DNA from: Desulfobacca sp. | GTDB taxonomy: Bacteria > Desulfobacterota > Desulfobaccia > Desulfobaccales > Desulfobaccaceae | Length of the DNA: 64,000 nucleotides | Direction of reading: 5' to 3' | Assembly: GCA_020725545.1 (NCBI GenBank) | Contig: DYEV01000032.1 | Coordinates: 62,001 to 126,000 of the forward strand | In this document: positions 16,006-24,570 of the stretch, piece by piece | How the letters are laid out: each line of letters opens with the position of its first letter | How positions within the stretch are numbered: position 1 is the first letter of the stretch | Notes under the pieces: generated by a model | Told to the model about the DNA's origin: nothing | The model's database searches: none | The model's input: only the letters and a program-made list of their open reading frames with translations | Program-made: the position numbers and the translations under genes

Positions 16006-17424
16006 ATGCTCAGATCATTCCGCACCTGCCGGTTGCTCGGCCCCCTGTGCTTGGTGTTATGCCTTTGGCTAGCGGTACCCCCCTCGGCCTGGGGCTTTTT
16101 CGGCTCCCTGACCATTGAGAAGGAAAAAGACCTGGGGGAGGAATTCTGCCTCCTGCTGCAACAATATTACCCGTTGGTGCGGGATCCATATCTCAATGCC
16201 TATATCAACGCGGTGGGCCAGAAGTTGGTGAAACACCTGGGCCCCCAACCCTTCCAATATCGCTTTTTTATCTTAGAGGATCCCTCCTATAATGCCTTTG
16301 CCGTCCCCGGCGGGTATATCTTCGTCAACTCCGGCATCATCCGGCTCATGGATCGGGAAGACGAGCTGGCCGGCGTCCTGGCCCATGAAATCACCCATGT
16401 GCACCAGCGCCATATGGCCAAGCGCATGGAAAAGGCCAAATTTACCACCATTTCCACCCTGCTGGGCGCGCTGGCTGCGGTCCTGTTGGGTGGAGCTTTG
16501 GCCGCGCCCATCCTCATGGGGGCGGCCGCCGGGGCGGAATCCGCCATGTTGGCTTACAGCCGGGAGGATGAAAAAGAGGCCGATACCCTCGGGTTCAAAT
16601 GGCTGACCCTGGCCCAGTATGATCCCCATTATATGATGACGGTATTCCGCAAAATGGACCGCCAGCGCTGGTTTGAACCCGGCAATATTCCGGTCTATTT
16701 AAAGACTCACCCGGAGCTCTCAAGCCGCATTGTGGACCTGGCGCACCTGACCGATACCCACCAGATTCCTGAACGTCAGACGACGCCGCCGACGCCGGCT
16801 TTTGTCTATTTCAAACAGCGCCTGGAAGCCCTGTACGGCAATCCCCACCGCATGAAGCGGGAACTGCTCATCCGGCTGTCCCAGGAGCCCGACAATGTCC
16901 CCCAGCGCTATTGTTTGGCCCTGGTTTATAAGCGCCTGGGAGACCGGCAGGCCGCGCTGCAGGCCTATCAGCAGGCCCTGGCCCGGGACCCCGACAACGA
17001 CCTGATTAAACGGGATCTGGCCATTTTTTATTACGAATCCAACAAAATCCAGGAGGCCGCCGCCCTTTTCCAGGAACTGCTGCGGCGTCATCCCCGGGAT
17101 GAGGTCTCTTTGTATTATCAAGGACTGATTTTGCAAGACCGCCGCCAACTGGACGAGGCCCTGGCCATCTTTGAGAATCTCCATGCCCTCAATCCCGGCT
17201 TTATTGAGGTCTACTACAACCTGGGAATGTTATACGGTCAGAAACAGCGCCTGGGGTTGGCCCATTATTATCTGGGCCGCCACTGCCGCTTGGCCAAGGA
17301 CCTGCCCACCGCCCTCTTTCATTTCCGCAAGGCCGTGGCCAATATGACGCCGGCTGATAGATTGTATGGTGAAGCCCGTTTGGAGATCGCCCGCTTGGAG
17401 CGTCTGAAGGTGAGAGTCCCTTAA
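16006..17424 (+). CDS. M48-family metalloprotease with C-terminal TPR repeats (BepA-like)
   Basis: This is a secreted zinc protease likely working on outer-membrane or periplasmic proteins. A signal peptide is clear (hydrophobic LLGPLCLVLCLWLAV, cut near SAWG). The zinc site HEITH lies in VLAHEITHVHQRH, and a second conserved segment, SREDEKEADTLGFKWL, supplies the third ligand. From about residue 270 the protein has three or more TPR units. Length ~472 residues and architecture match the BepA/YfgC family. The ATG at 16006 is chosen because it starts the signal peptide; upstream in-frame ATGs overlap rsfS. Confidence 0.92.
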   Translation: MLRSFRTCRLLGPLCLVLCLWLAVPPSAWGFFGSLTIEKEKDLGEEFCLLLQQYYPLVRDPYLNAYINAVGQKLVKHLGPQPFQYRFFILEDPSYNAFAVPGGYIFVNSGIIRLMDREDELAGVLAHEITHVHQRHMAKRMEKAKFTTISTLLGALAAVLLGGALAAPILMGAAAGAESAMLAYSREDEKEADTLGFKWLTLAQYDPHYMMTVFRKMDRQRWFEPGNIPVYLKTHPELSSRIVDLAHLTDTHQIPERQTTPPTPAFVYFKQRLEALYGNPHRMKRELLIRLSQEPDNVPQRYCLALVYKRLGDRQAALQAYQQALARDPDNDLIKRDLAIFYYESNKIQEAAALFQELLRRHPRDEVSLYYQGLILQDRRQLDEALAIFENLHALNPGFIEVYYNLGMLYGQKQRLGLAHYYLGRHCRLAKDLPTALFHFRKAVANMTPADRLYGEARLEIARLERLKVRVP

Positions 17425-17455
17425 CGAGTCTGGTGATGTGTGAGGAGAGTTGCTT

Positions 17456-17815
17456 ATGCCCATTTATGAATACCAGTGCACCGCCTGCCAGGCCATCTCC
17501 GGTTTCCTCATCCTGAACCGGGATGAACCCTTGACGCCCGTCTGCAAACGCTGCGGCGGGCGGGAACTCACCCGGATCCTCTCCCGGGTCCATGTCCGCC
17601 TCTCGGAAGAAACCCGCCTGGACCGTCTGGCCGATTCCAACCGCTTGGGCGGCCTGGACGAAAACGACCCCAAGAGCATGGCTCGCTTCATGAAAGAGAT
17701 GGCTGCAGCCACCGGCGAGGACCTGGGGGCCGACGAGATCGACCAGATGATGGAAGAAGCGGCCGGCGCCGGTGAGGATGAGGGCGGTGCGACCGCGGAC
17801 TATGATGATTTTTAA
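17456..17815 (+). CDS. FmdB-type zinc ribbon protein
   Basis: This small protein begins PIYEYQCTAC and has a second CKRC pair, giving the four-cysteine FmdB zinc ribbon in the first ~40 residues. The rest is acidic and helical. Such proteins are often regulatory but the biochemical role is unknown. GAGGAGAG sits before the ATG at 17456. It lies just after the protease gene and may be co-transcribed. Confidence 0.85.
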   Translation: MPIYEYQCTACQAISGFLILNRDEPLTPVCKRCGGRELTRILSRVHVRLSEETRLDRLADSNRLGGLDENDPKSMARFMKEMAAATGEDLGADEIDQMMEEAAGAGEDEGGATADYDDF

Positions 17816-18017
17816 CAGCGCTTGCCAATGAAAAGTTGTGCGCCTTTTACATAACAGGGAAGGTGCCAACTCCTTTCCTTATCATCATTCCTTCCTAATA
17901 GTTTTTTCTCTTAGATAAAAAATCATACAGACTTTTCTAAGCCATTGTGATAACCTTTGGAACGCGGCCGCCAGTTTCTCTTGACCGCGTTTATTTATGA
18001 GGATGAGGTCTAGTGCT

Positions 18018-18815
18018 ATGAAAAGATTCTTGGTGGGTTTCTTTGCTTTGCTTGCCGTGGTGTTGGGCAGTCAGTCCTTGCTCTTGGCCGCCGAGGCCCA
18101 GGGTGTGCCGGTGCTCTGTTACCATCGCTTTGGCCCCAAGGTTGCTGACAGCATGACCACGACCACGCCGACTTTCGCGGCCCAACTGCAATGGCTGCAG
18201 GACAACGGCTATACGGTCATACCGCTGCGGACTTTGGTCAATTATCTGTTGGGCCAGGGACCGCCCCCCCCTCCCAAAGCGGTGGTCATCACCGCGGACG
18301 ATGCCCATAAAACTGTCTACAGCGATATGCTGCCGTTGCTCAAGAAGTATAATATGCCAGTGACCCTCTTTGTCTATCCCTCGGCCGTCTCCCGGGCTGA
18401 CTACGTCATGACTTGGGAACAGCTCAAGGAATGTCAGGACACCGGCTTGGTGGACATCCAGTCCCACACCTTTTGGCACCCTAATTTTAAGAAGGAAAAA
18501 AAGAAGCTGAAACCAGAGGAATACCAGAAGCTGGTGCACGACCAGTTAACCAAATCCAAGGCTTCTCTGGAAAGACGCTTCGGCAAAACCGTGGATATCC
18601 TGGCCTGGCCCTTCGGCATCTATGACGAGGAACTGGAGCAGGCCGCAGCTAAAGCCGGGTATGTGGCAGCCTTCAGCATTGAACGCCGGTTGGCCAACCC
18701 CTCGGAGCGTATCATGGCCCAACCCCGTTACATGATTACCGAAGCCGATAAAAGCAAGAATTTTGTAGCTTTTGTCAGCGGTAAAGTCAGCGAAAAAGGC
18801 CCCCGGACATACTGA
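18018..18815 (+). CDS. secreted polysaccharide deacetylase (NodB-type)
   Basis: This is a carbohydrate esterase family 4-type protein. The signal peptide spans KRFLVGFFALLAVVLGSQSLLLAAEA. Mature motifs are VPVLCYHRF, VVITADDAHKTVYSDMLPLL (motif 1, with DD) and DIQSHTFWHPNF (zinc-binding H-x4-H region). WPFG-type and final motifs follow. The expected job is deacetylation of a cell-surface polymer. ATG at 18018 is preferred to 17997 because the signal peptide begins there. A 7-bp inverted repeat (17961-17967/17985-17991) lies upstream. Confidence 0.9.
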   Translation: MKRFLVGFFALLAVVLGSQSLLLAAEAQGVPVLCYHRFGPKVADSMTTTTPTFAAQLQWLQDNGYTVIPLRTLVNYLLGQGPPPPPKAVVITADDAHKTVYSDMLPLLKKYNMPVTLFVYPSAVSRADYVMTWEQLKECQDTGLVDIQSHTFWHPNFKKEKKKLKPEEYQKLVHDQLTKSKASLERRFGKTVDILAWPFGIYDEELEQAAAKAGYVAAFSIERRLANPSERIMAQPRYMITEADKSKNFVAFVSGKVSEKGPRTY

Positions 18816-18917
18816 CAGGTTGATGCCATAGTGCTTTCGGGGAGGGGGCAGGGGGAGTTGGCCCCTGGCCCCTCCATCACAAGATCTTTCAACTGACCTG
18901 CCATTCTGACAGGAGAT

Positions 18918-20180
18918 ATGGCGATGATCAAATTGCTCTGGGCTGTGCTTCTTCTCCTCCCGCTGTGGGCTCCTGCCGACGTTTTGGCGGTTACGGGACG
19001 GGTGTTGGATGCCAAGACCCAGGCCCCCATTGCCAGGGCCTTTGTGGCCATGGGTGAGCAGGGAGTTTGGACTGACCAGGAGGGGCGTTTTCAACTGGAC
19101 GCCGCCGGTGCGACTATCAAAGTCAAGGCACCCGGCTATCAGCGCCGGGAGGTGCCGCTGGCGGGCCAAGCCGAAGCTGAGATCACCTTGGAGCCCTTCC
19201 ACGTCAAGGCCTTGTATCTCACCGTCTATGGCGTGGCCGTGCCCCGCATCCGGGAGGCGGCCATTGCTGCAGTAGAACGCAACAACATGAATGCCCTGGT
19301 CATCGACATCAAGGGCGACCGCAGTTTTATCCCTTTCCCGGTGGACATCCCTTTGGCCAAAGAGGTGGGGGCGCAGAATACCATCCTGGTCAAAGATATG
19401 AAGGCCATGGTCGCGGCCCTGAAAGAGAAAAACCTCTACCTCATTGCCCGCATCGTCGTCTTTAAAGACAACCTGCTGGCCACCGCCAAACCGGAGTGGG
19501 CCGTGCGGACCAAAGGCGGGGCCATCTTCAAGGATCGGGAGCGCCTCCGCTGGATTGACCCCTTTCGCCGGGAGGCCTGGGACTATAATATTGCCGTGGC
19601 CAAAATCGCCGCAGAATTGGGCTTTGACGAAGTGCAGTTCGACTATGTCCGCTTCCCCGACAACCGGGGCACGGGCTATTCCCAGCCGGTCAATGAAAAC
19701 ACCCGCACCGCCACCATCACCGCCTTCCTGGAGACGGCCTACCAGGCCCTAATCCCCTACAATATCATGGTGGGAGCCGATATCTTCGGCTATGTCTGCT
19801 GGAATACCAACGACACCGACATCGGCCAGAAGATCGCCCCCATCGTCAACGCCATCGACGTGGTCTGCCCCATGGTCTATCCTTCGGGCTACAACTGGGG
19901 CATCCCCAACTACCGCAATCCGGTGAAACATCCCTACGAAATCGTTTATCTCTCCCTGAAGCGGGCCCAAGAGCGGACCGGCGTTTCGCCCCTGCGCTTC
20001 CGGCCCTGGCTCCAGGCCTTCCGGGACTATGCCTACGGTGGCGGCGACTTTACCGAAGAACGCATGCGCATCCAGATCCAGGCGGCCCAGGACTTCGGCG
20101 CCAGCGGCTTCATGTTCTGGAACCCCCGGAATATCTATCCCACCGGGGTGTTCGCCGTGTCTACTGGAAAGAGGGAGTAG
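18918..20180 (+). CDS. DUF4015 putative glycoside hydrolase with N-terminal carboxypeptidase-regulatory-like domain
   Basis: A signal peptide (IKLLWAVLLLLPLWAPADVLA) is followed by a ~70-residue beta-sandwich of the carboxypeptidase-regulatory type (VTGRVLDAKTQAPIARAFV). A ~320-residue DUF4015 TIM-barrel domain completes the protein. Diagnostic segments are NNMNALVIDIKGDRS, GFDEVQFDYVRFPDN and VCPMVYPSGYNWG. The acidic residues in these strands suggest a glycosidase. The substrate is unknown, though the neighbouring deacetylase hints at an exopolysaccharide. Confidence 0.88.
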   Translation: MAMIKLLWAVLLLLPLWAPADVLAVTGRVLDAKTQAPIARAFVAMGEQGVWTDQEGRFQLDAAGATIKVKAPGYQRREVPLAGQAEAEITLEPFHVKALYLTVYGVAVPRIREAAIAAVERNNMNALVIDIKGDRSFIPFPVDIPLAKEVGAQNTILVKDMKAMVAALKEKNLYLIARIVVFKDNLLATAKPEWAVRTKGGAIFKDRERLRWIDPFRREAWDYNIAVAKIAAELGFDEVQFDYVRFPDNRGTGYSQPVNENTRTATITAFLETAYQALIPYNIMVGADIFGYVCWNTNDTDIGQKIAPIVNAIDVVCPMVYPSGYNWGIPNYRNPVKHPYEIVYLSLKRAQERTGVSPLRFRPWLQAFRDYAYGGGDFTEERMRIQIQAAQDFGASGFMFWNPRNIYPTGVFAVSTGKRE

Positions 20181-20367
20181 GAGAGAAGAAGAGCAGGGAA
20201 AAGAGCAAAAGAGAACAGCGGCGTCGCCTCTGCGGGGGCACCCAGAGCGGCATACTGCGCCCCGGTCCGAAGCAACCGGCCGGTCTTGACCTGCCGTGAA
20301 CGGCTCGCAAGTGCCATCCCCCCTCAAGGGGCACAGACTTTCTGGTCTGCGCTAAATTCTATCCTCA

Positions 20368-20391
20368 TAAAAAAAGGGGGGTTGCCCCCCC
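20368..20391 (-). terminator. Rho-independent terminator of the gene at 20422-20985
   Basis: Read on the minus strand, a GGGGGG/CCCCCC stem (20390-20376) with a three-base loop is followed directly by seven T (complement of 20375-20369). It lies about 30 bases past the stop codon of the minus-strand gene. Confidence 0.85.
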
Positions 20392-20421
20392 TCTGTTACA
20401 ACTACCTTGGCTGGAGAATCA

Positions 20422-20985
20422 TTACGGTCTGTTGGCCAGGGCCAGTTTCTGACCTTCCAGGAAAGCCCGGGCGCCCACGAGGCCGCTTTCCACACCCTTG
20501 TTTACCATGGTGCTGGGGGCGCTGGTGTCTTTGTCCAGACCTTTGGCCCGCAGGGCGTCATTATTGGATTTCATGCCTTTTTCAATGGCCTGCAGTCCTT
20601 CCTGAACCATCCGGCCACCCTCTACGAAGGTGTCCAGGCAGCGATACTGACCTTCCAGGTTCCGGTTGGCCACGCAGACTTTCCATTCCTGCTGTCCCTG
20701 ATCCAGAAGGGCCATACCTTTTTTGGCCATGTCCAAGCCATCGGTGATGACCTTGTTGCCGGCGGTGACATCAGGCAGGCAGCCTTTGTCGGTGCAGATC
20801 TGGACATACTGTTTCATACCCTGTTCCACCGTATTCACACCTTCTCTCATGGTGTCACGGGCTTTGAGCATCATTTCCACGCCCTTGGCAAACAGGGCCG
20901 GATCTTTGGCAGCCGAGGCCGGCAGAGCCGAGAAAGCCAACGCCACAACGGCTACGATGATGGCACATTTTGCAAACAATTTCAT
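20422..20985 (-). CDS. secreted helical protein of unknown function
   Basis: I do not recognise this family. The 187-residue product has a clear signal peptide (AIIVAVVALAFSALPASAA). The mature part is predicted helical, with repeated short segments rich in Lys, Gly and Met (KGVEMMLKARDTMREG, KGMALLDQGQQ, QEGLQAIEKGMK). Three or so cysteines (CTDKGC, CVANRN, YRCLD) could form periplasmic disulfides. The start is the second ATG at 20985, seven bases after GGAGG. It has its own promoter and terminator, so it is probably monocistronic. Confidence 0.8.
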   Translation of the reverse strand: MKLFAKCAIIVAVVALAFSALPASAAKDPALFAKGVEMMLKARDTMREGVNTVEQGMKQYVQICTDKGCLPDVTAGNKVITDGLDMAKKGMALLDQGQQEWKVCVANRNLEGQYRCLDTFVEGGRMVQEGLQAIEKGMKSNNDALRAKGLDKDTSAPSTMVNKGVESGLVGARAFLEGQKLALANRP

Positions 20986-21622
20986 TCCCATTCCTCCTTT
21001 TGTTTTTCCCCACCATACGGTGGATAATGATGACATGGCCATAATACTTCCTCTGCTGAGGATAATCAACCTTTTTCTGTTTACGCGAAAAATTTATTTT
21101 CGATGTCTAAGAGTAAAAACAACGCAGTTACTGAGGGGGAAGGCAAACTAACCATATTATCTCTTATCGGCTGGCGCAACTTTGTGAATAAGGAAAAACA
21201 ACTAGAACTTTGCGGTGCGATTGGTTTTTTCAGGTCTGGCTGTGCCTTCACACAATGTTCAGAGCTATGGCGCGGGAAAAAAGAACTCGTTAACAGTGGT
21301 TGGGTCATCATTTGGATGCCCTAACAATAGCATCTTTCCAACATTATTTCAAGGTTTTTTTGCCGCCCGATAAAAATATTCCAGGTTTTTTTTAGCTCTT
21401 GAGGCCGCCAACCCTCAGGGGCAGCCAAGGGCCAGCGGCTCAAGTCCCCCGTTCTGGGTGTGGAGCTGGATGCTATTGCAAAACCCCCTCACTCAGTCCT
21501 CGCCCCCTGCCAGGGAGAGAGGAGATTAAGGAATTAACAGGATATCTTCTGTCAGCAATCCACCCTTCCCGAAAAGGGATTTTGGAACAAGTTCTACACG
21601 GCTGATGTGGGCCGGCAACAGG
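20986..21622. other. 637-base intergenic region
   Basis: Next to the minus-strand gene it contains a promoter (listed separately), a CCACC/GGTGG hairpin at about 21010-21022 and a CGAAAA/TTTTCG inverted repeat at 21086-21102. Small open frames at 21103-21324 (+) and 21081-21311 (-) lack an RBS and any recognisable motif. I see no RNA gene. Confidence 0.5.
21041..21069 (-). promoter_or_regulatory. promoter for the secreted protein gene at 20422-20985
   Basis: On the minus strand TTGATT (21069-21064), a 17-base spacer and TATTAT (21046-21041) make a good sigma-70-type promoter about 55 bases upstream of the ATG. Confidence 0.6.
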
Positions 21623-22144
21623 TTACTGACCCAAGACCTGCTGAAGGGCCTGGATCACCTCCTCGTAGTTGGGTTCGTTGGTCACTTCCGGAACAAGTTG
21701 GACGTACTGGATAACCCCCTGCCGATCAAGAATAAAGACAGCCCGGGCTAAGAGGCGCAGTTCTTTAATCAACACCCCGAAGGCTTGGCCAAATGCGGCC
21801 TCCCGGTGATCCGACAAGGTTTTGACCTTGTCCACGCCGGCGGCGCCACACCACCGCTTCTGGGCAAAGGGCAGGTCCATGCTGACCACGACGATCTGGA
21901 CATCCGGACCGAAGCTGGCCGCTTCATCATTAAATCGGCGGGTTTCAATATCACAGACAGGGGTATCCAGAGAAGGCACCGAGGTGAGTATCAGTACTTT
22001 GCCCCGCCAGTTGGCAAGTTTGACGGGGTTGAGATCATTGTCCAGGAGTTCGCACTCAGGGGCCGGCTGCCCCACTCTGACCTCAGCGCCCACCAAAGTT
22101 AAAGGATTGCCGTGAATCGTGATAATTCCTGTCCGTTCGGTCAT
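21623..22144 (-). CDS. tpx: thiol peroxidase (Tpx)
   Basis: Tpx is an atypical 2-Cys peroxiredoxin that removes lipid and other peroxides. The 173-residue protein has the peroxidatic cysteine in SLDTPVCDIETR and the resolving cysteine in KRWCGAAG, with the family N-terminus GNPLTLVGAEVRVGQPAPE. The ATG at 22144 has GGAGGAGAG upstream; an in-frame start at 22177 is unlikely. A defence against oxygen exposure fits an anaerobe. Confidence 0.95.
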   Translation of the reverse strand: MTERTGIITIHGNPLTLVGAEVRVGQPAPECELLDNDLNPVKLANWRGKVLILTSVPSLDTPVCDIETRRFNDEAASFGPDVQIVVVSMDLPFAQKRWCGAAGVDKVKTLSDHREAAFGQAFGVLIKELRLLARAVFILDRQGVIQYVQLVPEVTNEPNYEEVIQALQQVLGQ

Positions 22145-22437
22145 GTTGCCTCTCCTCCTGGGCTGCTCACCAGCCAACTAATTGGCCACTGCCGACGCTC
22201 CGGCTTGGCTTTTGGTAACATGAAATTAGGCACTCGGATGCTGCTTGGCAAGAGGAGGGCAAAGACAAAGGCGTTTTTTCCTGGATGACAGCGAAAAATT
22301 CCCTGGTAGAGAAAAGCCAGAGGCGGCCCCAAACGGTACCGGCAAACTCCGGTGTCTGCCGTGAGTGCCGCCTCCCTGCTGCTTGCCGATGCTGTACCAG
22401 CTCGCCAGTGAACAAAGTTTCCCGATTTAAGAACTTA

Positions 22438-23001
22438 CTACCAATACTGCCCGGCCAACCGTCGTTCTCGCTGCCAGGGCCAAGGGCGGTGCTGCCGTTC
22501 CTGGTGATAGGGCCGCATCTGCGCCCGAGGCCAGGATTGGTGTTTCTTCAGGTGGGCCTGCGGCTGAGGACGCGGACAAGAATAGCCGTCCGGCCCATGG
22601 GGACGCCCATGCTTCTTGTTGTGCCAGCGTGGTCCTGCAGGGGGATGGGAGGGGGCGCCATATCCGGGATAGGCCACCTGGCGATCATGCAGTTCCCGAT
22701 ACAGGCGGCGGTCGGCCTGATCCAATTTATGTTGCAGGCGGAACCTTTCCTGGGGGGTTATCCTGCCATCGGCTTGGATACGGTCCACCTGCCGTTCCAG
22801 ACGCTGCTGTTCTTTGGTAAGTTTGCGGGCTTCCTGAGGGGTCAAAGCACCGCTCTGCACCCCGCGCCGAATCATCTCTTCCCGTTGGTCCAACCGCCGC
22901 TCCACATTCCCACCGTACATCTGGGCGGCTGCCAAGCCGCTGTCGATCAAGAGGCTCATAACCGCCACGCCGCTCAGACTGACGAGTTTCCACCAGTTCA
23001 T
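22438..23001 (-). CDS. secreted basic protein with helical N-terminal half and His/Pro/Arg-rich tail
   Basis: No family recognised with certainty. A hydrophobic N-terminus (LVSLSGVAVMSLLIDSGLAAA) looks like a signal peptide. Residues ~35-110 form two related helical hairpins with the phrase LTPQEARKL and ITPQERFRL, a pattern seen in many periplasmic proteins of proteobacteria. The last ~75 residues are rich in His, Pro, Arg and Trp. The tail may bind metal or polyanions, which is inference. GGAGGAGAC lies upstream of the ATG. Confidence 0.75.
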   Translation of the reverse strand: MNWWKLVSLSGVAVMSLLIDSGLAAAQMYGGNVERRLDQREEMIRRGVQSGALTPQEARKLTKEQQRLERQVDRIQADGRITPQERFRLQHKLDQADRRLYRELHDRQVAYPGYGAPSHPPAGPRWHNKKHGRPHGPDGYSCPRPQPQAHLKKHQSWPRAQMRPYHQERQHRPWPWQRERRLAGQYW

Positions 23002-23564
23002 TTTGTCTCCTCCGGTTGCTGGGTGGTTGCGTCTTGCCGTTAAGGTTTTCTGAGAAGAAACGCAAGGTTTGGGCCAAAAGCTTGGCTATGGGGATTAATT
23101 TATAATATCAATATGATATATGATCCAAGCCTTAATTTGCGGTCTTTGGGCGTCTGCCGGCCGTAGGTCTTTTGAGAAAATCAGGCTGCAAGGGAGGCCT
23201 GGAGTTCTCAGATTGACAGCGGCAGTTATTCATTTCTCCCGGACTCTGTCAACCGAAAGAGTCCATATCCCCGGCCCATCTGTAATGTGGCCAGAAAAGA
23301 GGTCTCGCGGTTTACTTCTGCAGCAACCGGAAACCGCAAATTGGCATAAATGTTTAGTTTTAAAGTCTTGTGGCGACGCAGCATCTTGCTGCACTTCGGG
23401 CCCTCAGGTCAAGCTGGGGCGGGCACGGAGGCCCGCCCCAATAAAAAAACTTTGACAGAAAACCAGTGGGATATGGTGACCAGGAACACCAGCGCGTCGT
23501 AGCGGCACACTATTTTCAAAGTGGAAATCGTATGGCCACAGGAAGGTTGGATTGGGGAGACGGT
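23002..23564. other. 563-base intergenic region with one hairpin element
   Basis: Holds the GC-rich inverted repeat at 23416-23439 (listed separately). An open frame at 23120-23455 on the plus strand runs through that repeat and has no coding character, so I do not call it. Nothing else is recognisable. Confidence 0.5.
23416..23439. repeat. REP-like dispersed hairpin element
   Basis: GGGGCGGGC (23416-23424) and GCCCGCCCC (23431-23439) form a perfect 9-bp inverted repeat with a six-base loop. The reverse complement, with core GGGCCTCCGTG-CCGCCC, matches the element at 44255-44275, so it belongs to a dispersed family. A run of seven A follows at about 23443-23449, which would make it a terminator on the minus strand only if transcription came from the right; orientation is uncertain. 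Confidence 0.6.
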
Positions 23565-24554
23565 TCAAGGGGGCGAGCCCGCGGGCAGATCTTCATAAGC
23601 CGGCAGAACTCCTAAACCATGGGCTTTTTTGATGGCCCGGTCAACGGCCAGGCGCAGGGCCTCTTCGGCCAGCAGACCCACCACATGCAGATCGGCCCGT
23701 ATCTCCGGCTGGGCCAGGACAAAGACGATGTCGCCGTCAAAGAGGGTGTGGATGGGGGTAATAGACTTGGCCAGGCCGTTATGGCCCATCTGGGCAATTT
23801 TTTGGGCCTGCTCCCGGCTCAGGTGGGCGTTGGTGGCCACCACCCCCAAGGTGGTGTTGGGTTCGCCGAAGCGGCGCCGGACAATACCCCGGCGGATGTG
23901 GGCGGCCGTGTCCACAAACTCAAAACTGTCAGGAGCCTGGCGGGCTCCGGCAATGATCCGGCCGGTGGCATGATCTCGGACGTCGCCGAAGGCATTGACG
24001 ACCACCAGGGCGGCCACCAGGAGGCCGTCCGGACCTTGCAGGCAGACGCTGCCCAAGCCGCCTTTCATGCCTTGGGGCAGGCCGAAGAGCTTGCCCACTG
24101 TGGCGCCGGTCCCCACGCCGACGCTGCCTTCGGCAACCGGTGCATCAGTTGCCTGCAGACAGGCGGCATAACCCATGGCCTTGTCGGGGCGCACTCGGCA
24201 GTTGCCCAGCGAGAGGTCGAAAATAACTGCGGCCGGGACGGTGGGCACCCGGGTAATGGTAACGTCAAAGCCCAGGCCCCGCTCTTCCAGAAATTCCATG
24301 ACGCCACCGGCTGCATCCAGACCGAAGGCGCTGCCGCCGGCCAAGAGAATGGCCTGGATTTCGTTGACAAGATGGTAACTGAGGAGGGCGTCGATCTGCC
24401 GAGTGCCGGCTGCCGAGCCCCGGATGTCGATGCTGCCCAGGGTGCCGGGCGGACAGAGAATCACGGTGCAGCCCGTCAGGTTTTTAAAATCACTGGCCTG
24501 CCCCACCAAAAAACCGGGGACGCTGGTGAGGGTGCCGCAGATTTCCGGGGTCAT
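23565..24554 (-). CDS. P1-family (S58, DmpA-like) peptidase
   Basis: This 329-residue protein belongs to the self-processing N-terminal-nucleophile aminopeptidase family S58. Recognised segments are FLVGQASD, the conserved GGSAFGLDAAGGVMEFLEERG and the processing region GSVGVGTGATVGK; GGLG and VVATNAHL follow. Cleavage before the Thr/Ser in the GTGATVG region would produce two chains. Some relatives act on beta-peptides or small amides and the substrate cannot be told. It starts 16 bases after the upstream gene, suggesting co-transcription. Confidence 0.9.
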   Translation of the reverse strand: MTPEICGTLTSVPGFLVGQASDFKNLTGCTVILCPPGTLGSIDIRGSAAGTRQIDALLSYHLVNEIQAILLAGGSAFGLDAAGGVMEFLEERGLGFDVTITRVPTVPAAVIFDLSLGNCRVRPDKAMGYAACLQATDAPVAEGSVGVGTGATVGKLFGLPQGMKGGLGSVCLQGPDGLLVAALVVVNAFGDVRDHATGRIIAGARQAPDSFEFVDTAAHIRRGIVRRRFGEPNTTLGVVATNAHLSREQAQKIAQMGHNGLAKSITPIHTLFDGDIVFVLAQPEIRADLHVVGLLAEEALRLAVDRAIKKAHGLGVLPAYEDLPAGSPP

Positions 24555-24570
24555 CCTGATCCTCCTGCCT

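Noticed and set aside
21103-21324. 73-codon open frame after the secreted-protein promoter
   Set aside because: No RBS, no motif, low likelihood of coding; the region looks like ordinary intergenic sequence.
23120-23455. 111-codon open frame on the plus strand
   Set aside because: It passes through the REP-like hairpin, lacks an RBS and shows no protein-like pattern.
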